Source: Clostridia bacterium | Lineage (GTDB): Bacteria > Bacillota > Clostridia > Oscillospirales > RGIG577 | Length of the DNA: 60,607 nt | Assembly (NCBI GenBank): GCA_017513095.1 | Contig: JAFWDJ010000015.1 | Coordinates: 1 to 60,607, forward strand | Direction: 5' to 3' | Shown here: one piece after another, positions 44,601 through 52,565 of the stretch | How the letters are laid out: every line of letters starts with the position of its first letter | Position numbering within the stretch: position 1 is the first letter of the stretch | Made by a program: the position numbers and the translations under genes | Notes under the pieces: model-generated | The model's input: the letters and a program-made list of their open reading frames with translations, nothing else | The model's database searches: none | Told to the model about the DNA's origin: nothing

Positions 44601-44866
44601 TCGACGCTACGAGCGTAAAGAAGATAAGCGAGGACAAAAACGACAACGTCTTAAACTTCATCGAGAGCGGCAAGGTAAATTACGTTATCAGCACCTCCAC
44701 CCACGGCAGACAGCCGCAGAGAGAGGGCGTGCGCATCCGCCGCAAGTCGGTTGAGCGCGGCGTTGTTTGCCTCACGTCGTTCGACACGGCCAACGCCGTA
44801 GTCGAGTGCTTAAAGCTCGACAAGAAGGCGCACGAGCTTGAAATGGTGAATATAGCGGATATATAA
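41690..44866 (+). CDS. carB: Carbamoyl-phosphate synthase large subunit
   Basis: A 1058-residue enzyme with two ATP-grasp halves. The first half begins [20 protein letters not shown] and the second, near residue 550, [20 protein letters not shown]. Conserved [11 protein letters not shown] and [10 protein letters not shown] loops bind ATP, and a methylglyoxal-synthase-like regulatory domain ends the chain ([14 protein letters not shown]). All synthetase motifs look intact, in contrast to its small subunit. A terminator follows. Confidence 0.97.
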   Translation: [1058 protein letters not shown]

Positions 44867-44881
44867 GGTGAGACATGAAGG

Positions 44882-44917
44882 CTCCCCGAACGGGTTTTCC
44901 CGTTCGGGGAGTTTTTT
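44882..44917 (+). terminator. Terminator of the pyrR-carB operon
   Basis: CTCCCCGAACGGG (44882-44894), loop TTTT, CCCGTTCGGGGAG (44899-44911), followed by six T. It ends the operon before the repeat-protein gene. Confidence 0.95.
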
Positions 44918-45113
44918 GTTTGCAGTAAGCTTTTGGTGGGGGGAGTTATATTTTTTCCTCGTCCTGTATTGCACAAATTATGGCAGCGTGATAAACTTTA
45001 TCTTATAATACCGCGTGAAAATGACACAAATTCTCAAGTGGTACGTAAAGTATAGTTTTTTCTCCGATTTTCGGTCGAAATACAGGGAAAAGAGCACGGA
45101 AAGGACGGTTTTT

Positions 45114-48100
45114 ATGAAAAAGAAGGTTTTAAGCCTCATTGTGGCCATTGTAATGGTGCTTACGATGCTCCCCGTGATGGGTCTGGCGACGGATACGCCG
45201 CCGGCGGTCACCATCACGTCGATTAGCTATGCCGACGGCGCTGTGAGCCTTGCATGGCAGGCGCAGGACGGCGTTGACGGCTACCGAGTGTACCGCAAAA
45301 CGGGCTCGGGCAAATGGACGACTGTTTTATCCTCCACGACGGGCACATCGTACACCGATACCACAGTGACAGAGGGCAAGACTTACAGCTATACCCTGCG
45401 CTCTAACGTGGGCAGCGCATGGAGCACGGGATACAATGACACGGCGAAGACTATAACGGTGAAAGCAACGGTCGAGCCGCAGCCCGTGACGATAACGTCG
45501 ATAAGCTACGCGGACGGCGCGGTCAGCCTCGCATGGCAGGGGCAGGACAGCGTGGACGGCTACCGCATATACAGAAAGACAGGCTCGGGCAAATGGATTA
45601 CGATTGTTGCATCGACGACGGACACGAGCTACACTGATACGACCGTGACTGAGGGCAAGACTTACAGCTATACCCTTCGCTCTAACGTGGGCAGCGCATG
45701 GAGCACGGGATACAATGACACGGCGAAGACTATAACGGCGAAAGCCGCGGTCGAGCCGCAGCCCGTGACGATTACTACGATTGACTACGCAGACGGTGCT
45801 GTCAGCCTTGCGTGGCAGGGGCAGGACGGCGTGGAAGGCTACCGCATATACAGAAAGACAGGCTCGGGCAAATGGATTACGATTGTTGCATCGACGACGG
45901 ACACGAGTTTCACTGATACGACCGTGACCGAGGGTAAGACTTACAGCTATACCCTGCGCTCTAACGTGGGAAGCGCATGGAGCACGGGCTACAACGACAC
46001 GGCGAAGACTATAACGGCGAAAGCCGCGGTCGAGCCGCAGCCCGTGACGATAACCTCAATAAGCTACGTAGACGGCGCGGTCAGCCTCGCATGGCAGGGG
46101 CAGGACGGCGTGGACGGCTACCGCATATACAGAAAGACAGGCTCGGGCAAATGGACCACGATTGTTGCATCGACGACGGACACGAGTTTCACTGATACGA
46201 CCGTGACCGAGGGTAAGACTTACAGCTATACCCTGCGCTCTAACGTGGGCAGCACATGGAGTACGGGCTATAACGACACGGCGAAGACTATAAAGGTACC
46301 TTCCGCAGTTCCCGACGACGTGAATATAAGCATGATAACGCAGAGCACCGAGGGTGGAATCATAGTGTCGTGGGATGCGGTTCCCAGCGCAGACGGATAC
46401 CGTGTATACAGAAAAACGGCCAATGCGAGTTGGAAGACGGTTCTTTCTAACACGACCGATACAACCTTTACCGATACAAACGCAAACGTGGGAGTGACGT
46501 ACTACTACACGATACGCTCGGTAAAAAACGGAGTGTGGAGTACAGGCTACAACGATACGGTGAAAAGCTTTGCTGCTGGTACCGCGGGCCTTGGCTTTAA
46601 TCAATATACGGGCATGATATCGTGCGCTGATGAGGATATAAGGGAAATATATATTCCCGCCGTGATAAACGGAGTAAAGGTAAAGGGCATAGAGGCCAAC
46701 GGCTTTTCGGGCTGCAAGAATCTTACGACCGTGACGGTGCTTAGTGGTACACAAGATTTATCTATAGGCGCTTACGCCTTTGAGAATTGCACGGCGCTTT
46801 CAAAGGTCGATTTTCGGGACGTAATAACGTCCATAGGCGAATATGCATTTAAAAACTGCACCGCTCTTAATTCTGTAGATTTGCCTACGAGCCTTAAAAA
46901 TATAAGTAAAAAAGCCTTTTCAGGCTGCGTTATAGAAAAGCTTGTTGTGACCGGAAACGGATCGTTTGGAATAAAACTAAATAGTATAGGATTGTCTTCC
47001 ATAAAAGAGCTGGAAATAAAAAAAGGCGTGACGGGCATAGGATATGGTGCATTCAGAGGATGCGACAGCCTCACATCTGTTACGATACCTGAAAGCGTTA
47101 TGAGCATTGGCAAAAATGCGTTCATGGGCTGCAGCGGTCTTAAATCAGTGACGATACCGCCCAGCGTGACAAAAATCAGCGACTATGCATTCTCCGGCTG
47201 CAGCGGACTTACGTCTGTGACTATACCCGCGGAAGTGACGACGATAGATACCGGCGTTTTTCAAGACTGCAGCGGACTTGCGTCTGTTATTGTTCCCGAA
47301 GGTATTACGAGCTTAGGCGAACGTGCGTTCTATGGCTGCACCGGACTAACGTTAGTGACAATACCGTCGAGCGTAACGAGTATAGGCGCATATGCGTTTG
47401 GAAATTGCACAAGCCTTCCAATTGTGACGATCCCCGAAGGTGTGACGAGCATAGGAACCGGTGCGTTCTCGAACTGCAGCAGTCTTACATCGGTGACGAT
47501 ACCGTCGAGCGTGACAAGTATTGGCAAATATATCTTCAGCGGTTGCAGCGCGCTTAATTCTGTAATAATACCCGAAGGTGTGATAAGCATTGGCAACCAT
47601 GCCTTTGATGGCTGCGGCGGCCTAACAGAGGTGACGATTCCGTCAAGCGTTGCAAAAATAGGCGACTATGCTTTCAACGGCTGCAGCAGACTTGTGCGAG
47701 TCAACATAAGCGATCTTGCCGCGTGGTGCTGTATAACGATTGGTGATATATCGTATTATCCTGATTTGGATCGTATGGATGTTGATTATGCTTCTAATCC
47801 TTTATCTTATGCCCATCACTTATATATCGATGGGAAAGAAGTGACAAACCTAATAATCCCTGAGGGCGTGTACAGCATAAACTACAATACATTTAGTGGC
47901 TGCAGCGGGCTGACATCTTTAACTCTTTCATCGAGCGTGACGAGCATAGGCGATAAGGCGTTTTACGATTGCAGTGGTATTACTTCTCTGACAATACCCG
48001 CAAGCGTAACGAGCATAGGGAAAAATGCGTTTGTCGGCATCAAAAACATTGAAACGATTTCCATCCCCAAGGACGTGAACAGTGATATAGTTTCGCTTGT

Positions 48101-48908
48101 CAACGGATGCACGAAGCTTACGGATATATACTACGGTGGCAGTAAGGCACAATGGGCAAACATACGAAGTAAATTCAAAGATAGTGTGATTGATAACGCA
48201 AGACTTCATTACGCCGAAGCATATCCCGTAACGGGTGGAAATATTTATTTCGATAAAGCGGCTGGCGCAATCACATATTATGAAGGGAATATAACATCCC
48301 TCGTTATACCAGAAAAGATAGACGGCGTGGCAGTTTGTTCCATTGATCGCTTGGTATTCAAAGGCTGCGGCAGTCTTATGTCCGTGACGATACCCGCAAG
48401 CGTGACGAGCATAGGGACGGATGCATTCTATGGCTGTAGCAAACTTGAGACAATAAACGTAAACGGCAAAAACCCGGTTTTTGCTTCGTATGACGGCGTT
48501 TTATTTACAAAAAACAAAAAAGAGATGCTACTGTGTCCTAATGCCAGAAGCGGCTCATATACGGTACCCAAGGGTGTGACGAACATAGGAGAGGCATTTA
48601 GGAATTGCAAGAGTCTTACTTCGGTGATTATCCCCGAGGGAGTAAATAGTATAGCCATTTATGCGTTTCGCGGTTGCTGGGCTCTTACATCAGTGACGAT
48701 ACCTAAGAGCGTGATGAACATTGGCGCCAATGCATTCTTGGACTGTAAAAAAATAACCAACGTGTACTATGGTGGAGACGAATCGGGATGGGATCGAATA
48801 AAAGAAAATCTGGAAGAATGGGTGGACACTGAAACGGGAGAACGCGGACAGTATGATTACGGAGAGCATTTGCCAAACGCAACAATCCACTATAACAGCG
48901 CAAACTAA
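45114..48908 (+). CDS. Secreted FN3 / BspA-like leucine-rich-repeat protein 1
   Basis: A 1264-residue exported protein. The signal peptide MKKKVLSLIVAIVMVL ends near residue 27. Five fibronectin type III-like repeats follow at about 33-488, the first four nearly identical, with VDGYRVYRKTGSGKW in each. From about residue 500 to the end run BspA-type (LRR_5) repeats of the form LTSVTIPSSVTSIG. No LPXTG, SLH or C-terminal helix is present, so it is probably released or weakly attached. Such proteins often bind host or microbial surfaces. The ATG at 45114 follows GGAAAGGACGG; an upstream in-frame start lacks a site. It interrupts the pyr cluster. Confidence 0.9.
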   Translation: MKKKVLSLIVAIVMVLTMLPVMGLATDTPPAVTITSISYADGAVSLAWQAQDGVDGYRVYRKTGSGKWTTVLSSTTGTSYTDTTVTEGKTYSYTLRSNVGSAWSTGYNDTAKTITVKATVEPQPVTITSISYADGAVSLAWQGQDSVDGYRIYRKTGSGKWITIVASTTDTSYTDTTVTEGKTYSYTLRSNVGSAWSTGYNDTAKTITAKAAVEPQPVTITTIDYADGAVSLAWQGQDGVEGYRIYRKTGSGKWITIVASTTDTSFTDTTVTEGKTYSYTLRSNVGSAWSTGYNDTAKTITAKAAVEPQPVTITSISYVDGAVSLAWQGQDGVDGYRIYRKTGSGKWTTIVASTTDTSFTDTTVTEGKTYSYTLRSNVGSTWSTGYNDTAKTIKVPSAVPDDVNISMITQSTEGGIIVSWDAVPSADGYRVYRKTANASWKTVLSNTTDTTFTDTNANVGVTYYYTIRSVKNGVWSTGYNDTVKSFAAGTAGLGFNQYTGMISCADEDIREIYIPAVINGVKVKGIEANGFSGCKNLTTVTVLSGTQDLSIGAYAFENCTALSKVDFRDVITSIGEYAFKNCTALNSVDLPTSLKNISKKAFSGCVIEKLVVTGNGSFGIKLNSIGLSSIKELEIKKGVTGIGYGAFRGCDSLTSVTIPESVMSIGKNAFMGCSGLKSVTIPPSVTKISDYAFSGCSGLTSVTIPAEVTTIDTGVFQDCSGLASVIVPEGITSLGERAFYGCTGLTLVTIPSSVTSIGAYAFGNCTSLPIVTIPEGVTSIGTGAFSNCSSLTSVTIPSSVTSIGKYIFSGCSALNSVIIPEGVISIGNHAFDGCGGLTEVTIPSSVAKIGDYAFNGCSRLVRVNISDLAAWCCITIGDISYYPDLDRMDVDYASNPLSYAHHLYIDGKEVTNLIIPEGVYSINYNTFSGCSGLTSLTLSSSVTSIGDKAFYDCSGITSLTIPASVTSIGKNAFVGIKNIETISIPKDVNSDIVSLVNGCTKLTDIYYGGSKAQWANIRSKFKDSVIDNARLHYAEAYPVTGGNIYFDKAAGAITYYEGNITSLVIPEKIDGVAVCSIDRLVFKGCGSLMSVTIPASVTSIGTDAFYGCSKLETINVNGKNPVFASYDGVLFTKNKKEMLLCPNARSGSYTVPKGVTNIGEAFRNCKSLTSVIIPEGVNSIAIYAFRGCWALTSVTIPKSVMNIGANAFLDCKKITNVYYGGDESGWDRIKENLEEWVDTETGERGQYDYGEHLPNATIHYNSAN
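45202..46294 (+). repeat. Four tandem near-identical FN3-coding repeats, 279-bp period
   Basis: The string AGCCCGTGAC recurs at 45481, 45760 and 46039, exactly 279 bp (93 codons) apart, and long blocks between are almost identical at DNA level. Such identity suggests recent duplication or gene conversion and would allow repeat number to change by slippage or recombination. Confidence 0.85.
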
Positions 48909-48923
48909 ACTACACCCCCCACG

Positions 48924-48954
48924 ACACAGCGGAGCCGCGCTCCGCTGTGTTTTT
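48924..48954 (+). terminator. Terminator of FN3/LRR gene 1
   Basis: ACACAGCGGAGC (48924-48935), loop CGC, GCTCCGCTGTGT (48939-48950), then four T, 15 bases beyond the stop. Confidence 0.9.
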
Positions 48955-49054
48955 ATATTCCCCCGCATAACTTCCCGCATAAAAACGTACGTATTAAAAA
49001 CCCTGGCGCCCGCACACTATATTTTGTGCGTTTTGCCAAAAAGAGCGGAACTTA

Positions 49055-49083
49055 TTGCAAACGGGCGGGCTTAATGATATGCT
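49055..49083 (+). promoter_or_regulatory. Independent promoter of pyrKD
   Basis: TTGCAA (49055-49060), 17-bp spacer, TATGCT (49078-49083). The short leader contains a weak AAAAGAG/CTCTTTT hairpin but no UCC-G-GAGG PyrR loop and no strong terminator. Confidence 0.65.
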
Positions 49084-49141
49084 TAATTGAGGTAAAAGAG
49101 CAATTGTAAAACTCTTTTAAACGAAGGGAGTTATCCGTTTA

Positions 49142-49903
49142 ATGTCAAAAGCAACATATAACGCAGAGATCGCCGCGAAGCGGTGGCATGCGGGAAACAT
49201 CTACGAGATAATCATAGAATGCGAACAGCTTGCGCACGACTGCCGCCCGGGTCAGTTCTTACAGGTGGACTGCGGCGACGGCACTTTTTTAAGACGCCCC
49301 ATAAGCATATACAACGTTGACGGCGCGCGCGTGAGCATGATATTCGAAGTGCGCGGACGCGGCACGAGATACCTTTCGCAGCTTAAGGCGGGCGAGTATT
49401 TGAACGTGCTGGGACCTTTGGGCAACGGCTTTGATACGGATATTGACGGCGATATACTTGTAATCGGCGGAGGACTCGGCGTTTTCCCGCTTTACATGGT
49501 TGCAAAATCAAAGGGCAAGTCGTGCGACGCCGTTTTGGGATATAAGACGGAGCGCGTGCTCGTGAGCCACGACAGATTTGCCGACGTGTGCCGCGAGGTA
49601 GTGATAACCACCGACGACGGCTCCTACGGCGTTCAGGGCACGGCGGTCGCGGCGGCGCACAGCCTCGTTGTAAATCATCACTACAAGGCCATATTCGCCT
49701 GCGGGCCGCTTCCGATGCTCAAGGCCGTGCACGCGCTCGCGTGCAAGTACAACATACCGGCGTGGGTATCGCTTGAGGAGCGCATGGCCTGCGGCTTCGG
49801 CGTGTGCCTCGCGTGCGCCGTAAAGTCGAGGGAGAACGAGGAGGAATACCTGCACGTGTGCAAGCACGGCCCCGTATTCAATTCAAAGGAGGTCATGCTG
49901 TGA
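49142..49903 (+). CDS. pyrK: Dihydroorotate dehydrogenase electron-transfer subunit
   Basis: A 253-residue FAD and [2Fe-2S] protein that passes electrons from PyrD to NAD. The FAD-binding RRPISIYNV and the NAD-binding IGGGLGVFPLY motifs are followed by cluster cysteines in ACGFGVCLACAVKS and HVCKHGPVF. ATG at 49142 follows AAGGGAG. The stop overlaps pyrD by four bases, coupling the two subunits. Confidence 0.95.
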   Translation: MSKATYNAEIAAKRWHAGNIYEIIIECEQLAHDCRPGQFLQVDCGDGTFLRRPISIYNVDGARVSMIFEVRGRGTRYLSQLKAGEYLNVLGPLGNGFDTDIDGDILVIGGGLGVFPLYMVAKSKGKSCDAVLGYKTERVLVSHDRFADVCREVVITTDDGSYGVQGTAVAAAHSLVVNHHYKAIFACGPLPMLKAVHALACKYNIPAWVSLEERMACGFGVCLACAVKSRENEEEYLHVCKHGPVFNSKEVML

Positions 49904-50817
49904 GCAAGTTAAATACGGCCGTAAACATAGCGGGCGTTGAGTTTAAAAACCCGATAGTCACGGCCTCGGGCACGTTCGGCTTCGGACGCGAATTTTCCGA
50001 ATTTTTCGACCTTTCGCAGCTCGGCGCCGTATCGGTAAAGGGCCTTACCTTAAAGCCGAAGGCGGGCAATCCGCCTCCGCGCGCGGCGGAATCCGCCTCG
50101 GGCATGCTCAATTCCGTAGGGCTTCAGAATCCGGGCGTTGAAAGCTTCATAAAAGACGAGCTTCCGTTCCTTCGCGGCTTCGATACGAAGATAATCGCCA
50201 ATATGGCGGGCAATACCGTCGAGGATTACGTTGAAATGGCGCGCATCCTCTCTGACAGCGACGTAGATATGCTTGAGGTCAACATCTCCTGCCCCAACGT
50301 AAAGGAGGGCGGCGTTGCCTTCGGCGTGGACGAAAGGTCGGTTTATGAGGTGACGAAAAGCGTGAAGGCCGTCGCAAAGAAGCCGGTTATAATCAAGCTT
50401 TCGCCCAACGTGACGGACATAAAGAAAATGGCGCGCGCGGCAGAGAGCGGCGGCGCGGACGCGCTTTCGCTCATCAATACGCTGCTCGGCATGAGAATAG
50501 ACATAAAGACGCGCCGACCCATACTCAAAAACAACACCGGCGGCCTTTCGGGCCCCGCGGTGTTCCCGATAGCCGTGCGCATGGTGCACGACGTATACGA
50601 GACCGTGAACATTCCGATCATCGGAATGGGGGGAGTTGCGCGCGGCGAGGACGCAGTTGAGCTTATGATGGCGGGAGCCTCGGCCGTTGCCGTGGGCAGC
50701 GCGGCGCTCGTAAATCCTTTGGCGCCCATCGAGATAAAGCGCGGCCTTGAAAAGTTCATGGAAGAAAACGACGTTTGCGACGTGACCGCTCTTACGGGCG
50801 CGGCGCGGATGTGGTAA
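49900..50817 (+). CDS. pyrD: Dihydroorotate dehydrogenase, class 1B catalytic subunit
   Basis: A 305-residue FMN enzyme that oxidises dihydroorotate to orotate. SGTFGFGREF near the N-terminus, the catalytic cysteine in NISCPNVKEGG and the FMN-binding GMGGVARGEDAVELM motif are present. The start is GTG at 49900 behind AAAGGAGG, giving the GTGA overlap with pyrK. The heterotetramer with PyrK is the NAD-linked type. Confidence 0.96.
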   Translation: MSKLNTAVNIAGVEFKNPIVTASGTFGFGREFSEFFDLSQLGAVSVKGLTLKPKAGNPPPRAAESASGMLNSVGLQNPGVESFIKDELPFLRGFDTKIIANMAGNTVEDYVEMARILSDSDVDMLEVNISCPNVKEGGVAFGVDERSVYEVTKSVKAVAKKPVIIKLSPNVTDIKKMARAAESGGADALSLINTLLGMRIDIKTRRPILKNNTGGLSGPAVFPIAVRMVHDVYETVNIPIIGMGGVARGEDAVELMMAGASAVAVGSAALVNPLAPIEIKRGLEKFMEENDVCDVTALTGAARMW

Positions 50818-50829
50818 AGGGTTTTTACT

Positions 50830-51450
50830 ATGACGAGAGTATATCTTATACGCCATGCGGAGGCGGCAGGCAATGCCGAGCCGCGCTTCCACGGCCATTA
50901 CGACAGCGAGCTTACCGAAAAGGGACGGCTTCAGCTTAAAAGACTTCGCGGCCGCTTTGAGGGCGTCGTGCTCGATGCGATCTATTCCTCCGACCTTAAG
51001 CGCGCGTACGAGACTGCAAAGGCCGTCGCGGGCGACAGGGATATCGAGGTCATACGCGCTCCGGAGCTTCGTGAATTAAACGGCGGCGAATGGGAGAACC
51101 TTGAGTGGAGAGAAATACTTGAGAATTGGAAAGAGGAGTTCGACCGGTTCAACGCCGAGCCCGACATTACGAGCACTCCGGGCGGCGAGAGCATCGAGGA
51201 CCTTCAGCTGCGCGTGAGGAATAAAATTTTCGAGATAGTTAAGATCAGTCCCGACTCGTCCGTGTGCATCGTAAGCCACGCCATAGCGATAAAGGCGTTT
51301 TTATGCTACGTGCACCATGTACCGATAAAGAATATGGACCTGCGCGTGTGGTGCCAAAACACCGGCGTCACAGCGTTTGACGTCTCCGACGACGGCCGCA
51401 TACGCATTCTTTTCGAGAACGATACGCGCCATCTTAACGGTATGGAATAA
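50830..51450 (+). CDS. Histidine phosphatase family protein
   Basis: A 206-residue protein of the phosphoglycerate-mutase-like superfamily. The phosphohistidine motif is RHAEAAGN near residue 9; the second active histidine is in VSHAIAIKAF. GGEWENLEW and TPGGES are typical of the cobalamin or sugar phosphatase subgroups, but the substrate cannot be assigned. It follows pyrD by 12 bp and may be cotranscribed. Confidence 0.88.
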   Translation: MTRVYLIRHAEAAGNAEPRFHGHYDSELTEKGRLQLKRLRGRFEGVVLDAIYSSDLKRAYETAKAVAGDRDIEVIRAPELRELNGGEWENLEWREILENWKEEFDRFNAEPDITSTPGGESIEDLQLRVRNKIFEIVKISPDSSVCIVSHAIAIKAFLCYVHHVPIKNMDLRVWCQNTGVTAFDVSDDGRIRILFENDTRHLNGME

Positions 51451-51490
51451 AGAATTTTCGGGCAGGTTGTACATTTTATTGAAAATCGAG

Positions 51491-51519
51491 TTGACGCATT
51501 TGTCACTTTGTAGTAAGAT
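51491..51519 (+). promoter_or_regulatory. Sigma-A promoter of the DUF1292 gene
   Basis: TTGACG (51491-51496), 17-bp spacer, TAAGAT (51514-51519), about 50 bases before the start codon. Transcripts could read into the 6S RNA region. Confidence 0.7.
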
Positions 51520-51570
51520 GTGATTGAAGGCAGAAGATACATAAGCCGTTTTTGGAGGAGGTTTGGAATA

Positions 51571-51885
51571 ATGAGCGACGATTACGGGAATGATTTTATT
51601 ACGCTGATAGACGAAAACGGCGACGAGGCTGAGTATGAGCTTTTGGATACGCTTGAGCTTAACGACAACATGTATTTTGCCCTCGTTAAGGCCGACCTTA
51701 ACGAAGACGACGTGCTTGAGGAGGAGGATCTGCTCATCGTTTTAAAGCTCATCATCGACGAGAACGGCGATGAGATTCTCGCCACCATAGAGGACGACGA
51801 CGAATACGAAGAGGTGCTCGGACTTTTCGAGGAAAATCTGGCCGATTACTATGAGCTCGAGGATCATTACGATATTGAGCATTAA
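51571..51885 (+). CDS. DUF1292 family acidic protein (YrzB-like)
   Basis: A 104-residue, very acidic protein with the DUF1292 pattern FITLIDENGDEAEYELLDTL and YFALVKADL. Family members are common in Firmicutes and of unknown function. ATG at 51571 follows GGAGGAGG. It lies just ahead of the 6S RNA. Confidence 0.88.
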   Translation: MSDDYGNDFITLIDENGDEAEYELLDTLELNDNMYFALVKADLNEDDVLEEEDLLIVLKLIIDENGDEILATIEDDDEYEEVLGLFEENLADYYELEDHYDIEH

Positions 51886-51892
51886 AACTTAA

Positions 51893-52092
51893 AAGATATC
51901 CCTGCCTGGCGCGTGATAATCGTCATATTTTTGAACCTACACTTCAAAAATACGGGATCCCGGCTCTCTTGGGAAGATGTAGACCTCCCGCACTCGTGCG
52001 GACGAAGGGAACGTGACAACCGGAGGAGGAAACCCACCTGCAATTAGCAGGGTCAAAGAAATGATGATTACACGGCATGGCGGGGGTTAATC
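51893..52092 (+). ncRNA. ssrS: 6S RNA
   Basis: About 200 bases forming a long irregular hairpin. The closing stem CCCTGCC (51900-51906) pairs with GGCGGGG (52079-52085) allowing one G-U. Next, TAATCGTCAT pairs with ATGATGATTA further in. The arms TTTTTGAACCTACA and CCTCCCGCACTCGTGCGG recall Firmicutes 6S RNAs. 6S RNA mimics open promoter DNA and sequesters housekeeping RNA polymerase. The exact ends are estimated, and assignment rests on pattern memory and folding by eye. Confidence 0.78.
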
Positions 52093-52100
52093 TGCGAATA

Positions 52101-52130
52101 AGCGGTGAAGCAACAGCTTCACCGCTTTCA
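52101..52130 (+). terminator. Hairpin following 6S RNA
   Basis: AGCGGTGAAGC (52101-52111), loop AACA, GCTTCACCGCT (52116-52126). The stem is perfect; the T-rich tail is short, so termination may be partial. Confidence 0.7.
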
Positions 52131-52186
52131 GTCTGTCAAAAAAGGGCCGGACCGCCGAAAAAGGAAATAATAATGAATCAAGGACT

Positions 52187-52273
52187 GTGTGCATGAAGTT
52201 TGCAATGCAAAAACGTTATGCACACCGTTTCAAATCAGCTTTTGCGCCGTAACCTTTGGGTTACGGCGTTTTT
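52187..52273 (+). other. Structured intergenic RNA candidate ending in a terminator
   Basis: GTGTGCAT (52187-52194) pairs with ATGCACAC (52218-52225). A strong terminator follows: CGCCGTAACC (52245-52254), loop TTTG, GGTTACGGCG (52259-52268) and five T. A seven-codon frame MNQGLCA (52173-52196) behind AAGGAAAT overlaps the first stem. This may be a small RNA or a leader-peptide attenuator. Confidence 0.5.
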
Positions 52274-52284
52274 CGGCTATATGC

Positions 52285-52416
52285 CGATTGCCGCGTCGGG
52301 GCTCCAAAAAAATGAATACATTTTTTGGGGTGGTTCAACCGTATAACATACGCCGACGTTCGGCAATCGACAATTCCGACCTCTTTTTTGGCACCCTGAC
52401 GGCCGTCCAAAACAGG
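52285..52416. repeat. Nested inverted repeats
   Basis: CGATTGCCG-CGTCGG (52285-52299) pairs with CCGACG (52353-52358), two-base bulge, CGGCAATCG (52361-52369). Inside lies CCAAAAAAATG / CATTTTTTGG. Beyond it, TTTTGG/CCAAAA flanks 52387-52416. No gene is present. The TTTTTTGGGGTGG block also occurs near 7016, suggesting a shared repeat module. Confidence 0.55.
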
Positions 52417-52455
52417 GCGAACCTACATCTTTTATACTCCGCCGTGATTTTAACG

Positions 52456-52484
52456 TTTAAAAATCCATAAATCGGTGGTACAAT
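52456..52484 (+). promoter_or_regulatory. Promoter of the second MATE gene
   Basis: TTTAAA (52456-52461), 17-bp spacer, TACAAT (52479-52484). Between it and the start codon lies an AGCGC/GCGCT hairpin followed by five T, a possible attenuator. Confidence 0.6.
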
Positions 52485-52565
52485 ATATTATCATAAAAGA
52501 AATCAACGGTTCGGGGGCGCGCGTAGCGCATCTTTCGGCCGCGCTCTTTTTGGAGTGTTTTATAG

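Noticed and set aside
45202-46294. Regularly spaced repeats resembling an array
   Set aside because: Not CRISPR: the 279-bp period is a multiple of three and codes for protein domains, with no short repeat-spacer pattern.
49084-49141. Second PyrR attenuator before pyrK
   Set aside because: Only a weak AAAAGAG/CTCTTTT stem exists; the GAGG loop and a T-run terminator are absent.
51893-52092. Alternative reading of this interval as a riboswitch or tmRNA
   Set aside because: There is no tRNA-like end or tag frame, and the overall long hairpin with bulged centre fits 6S RNA better than known riboswitches.
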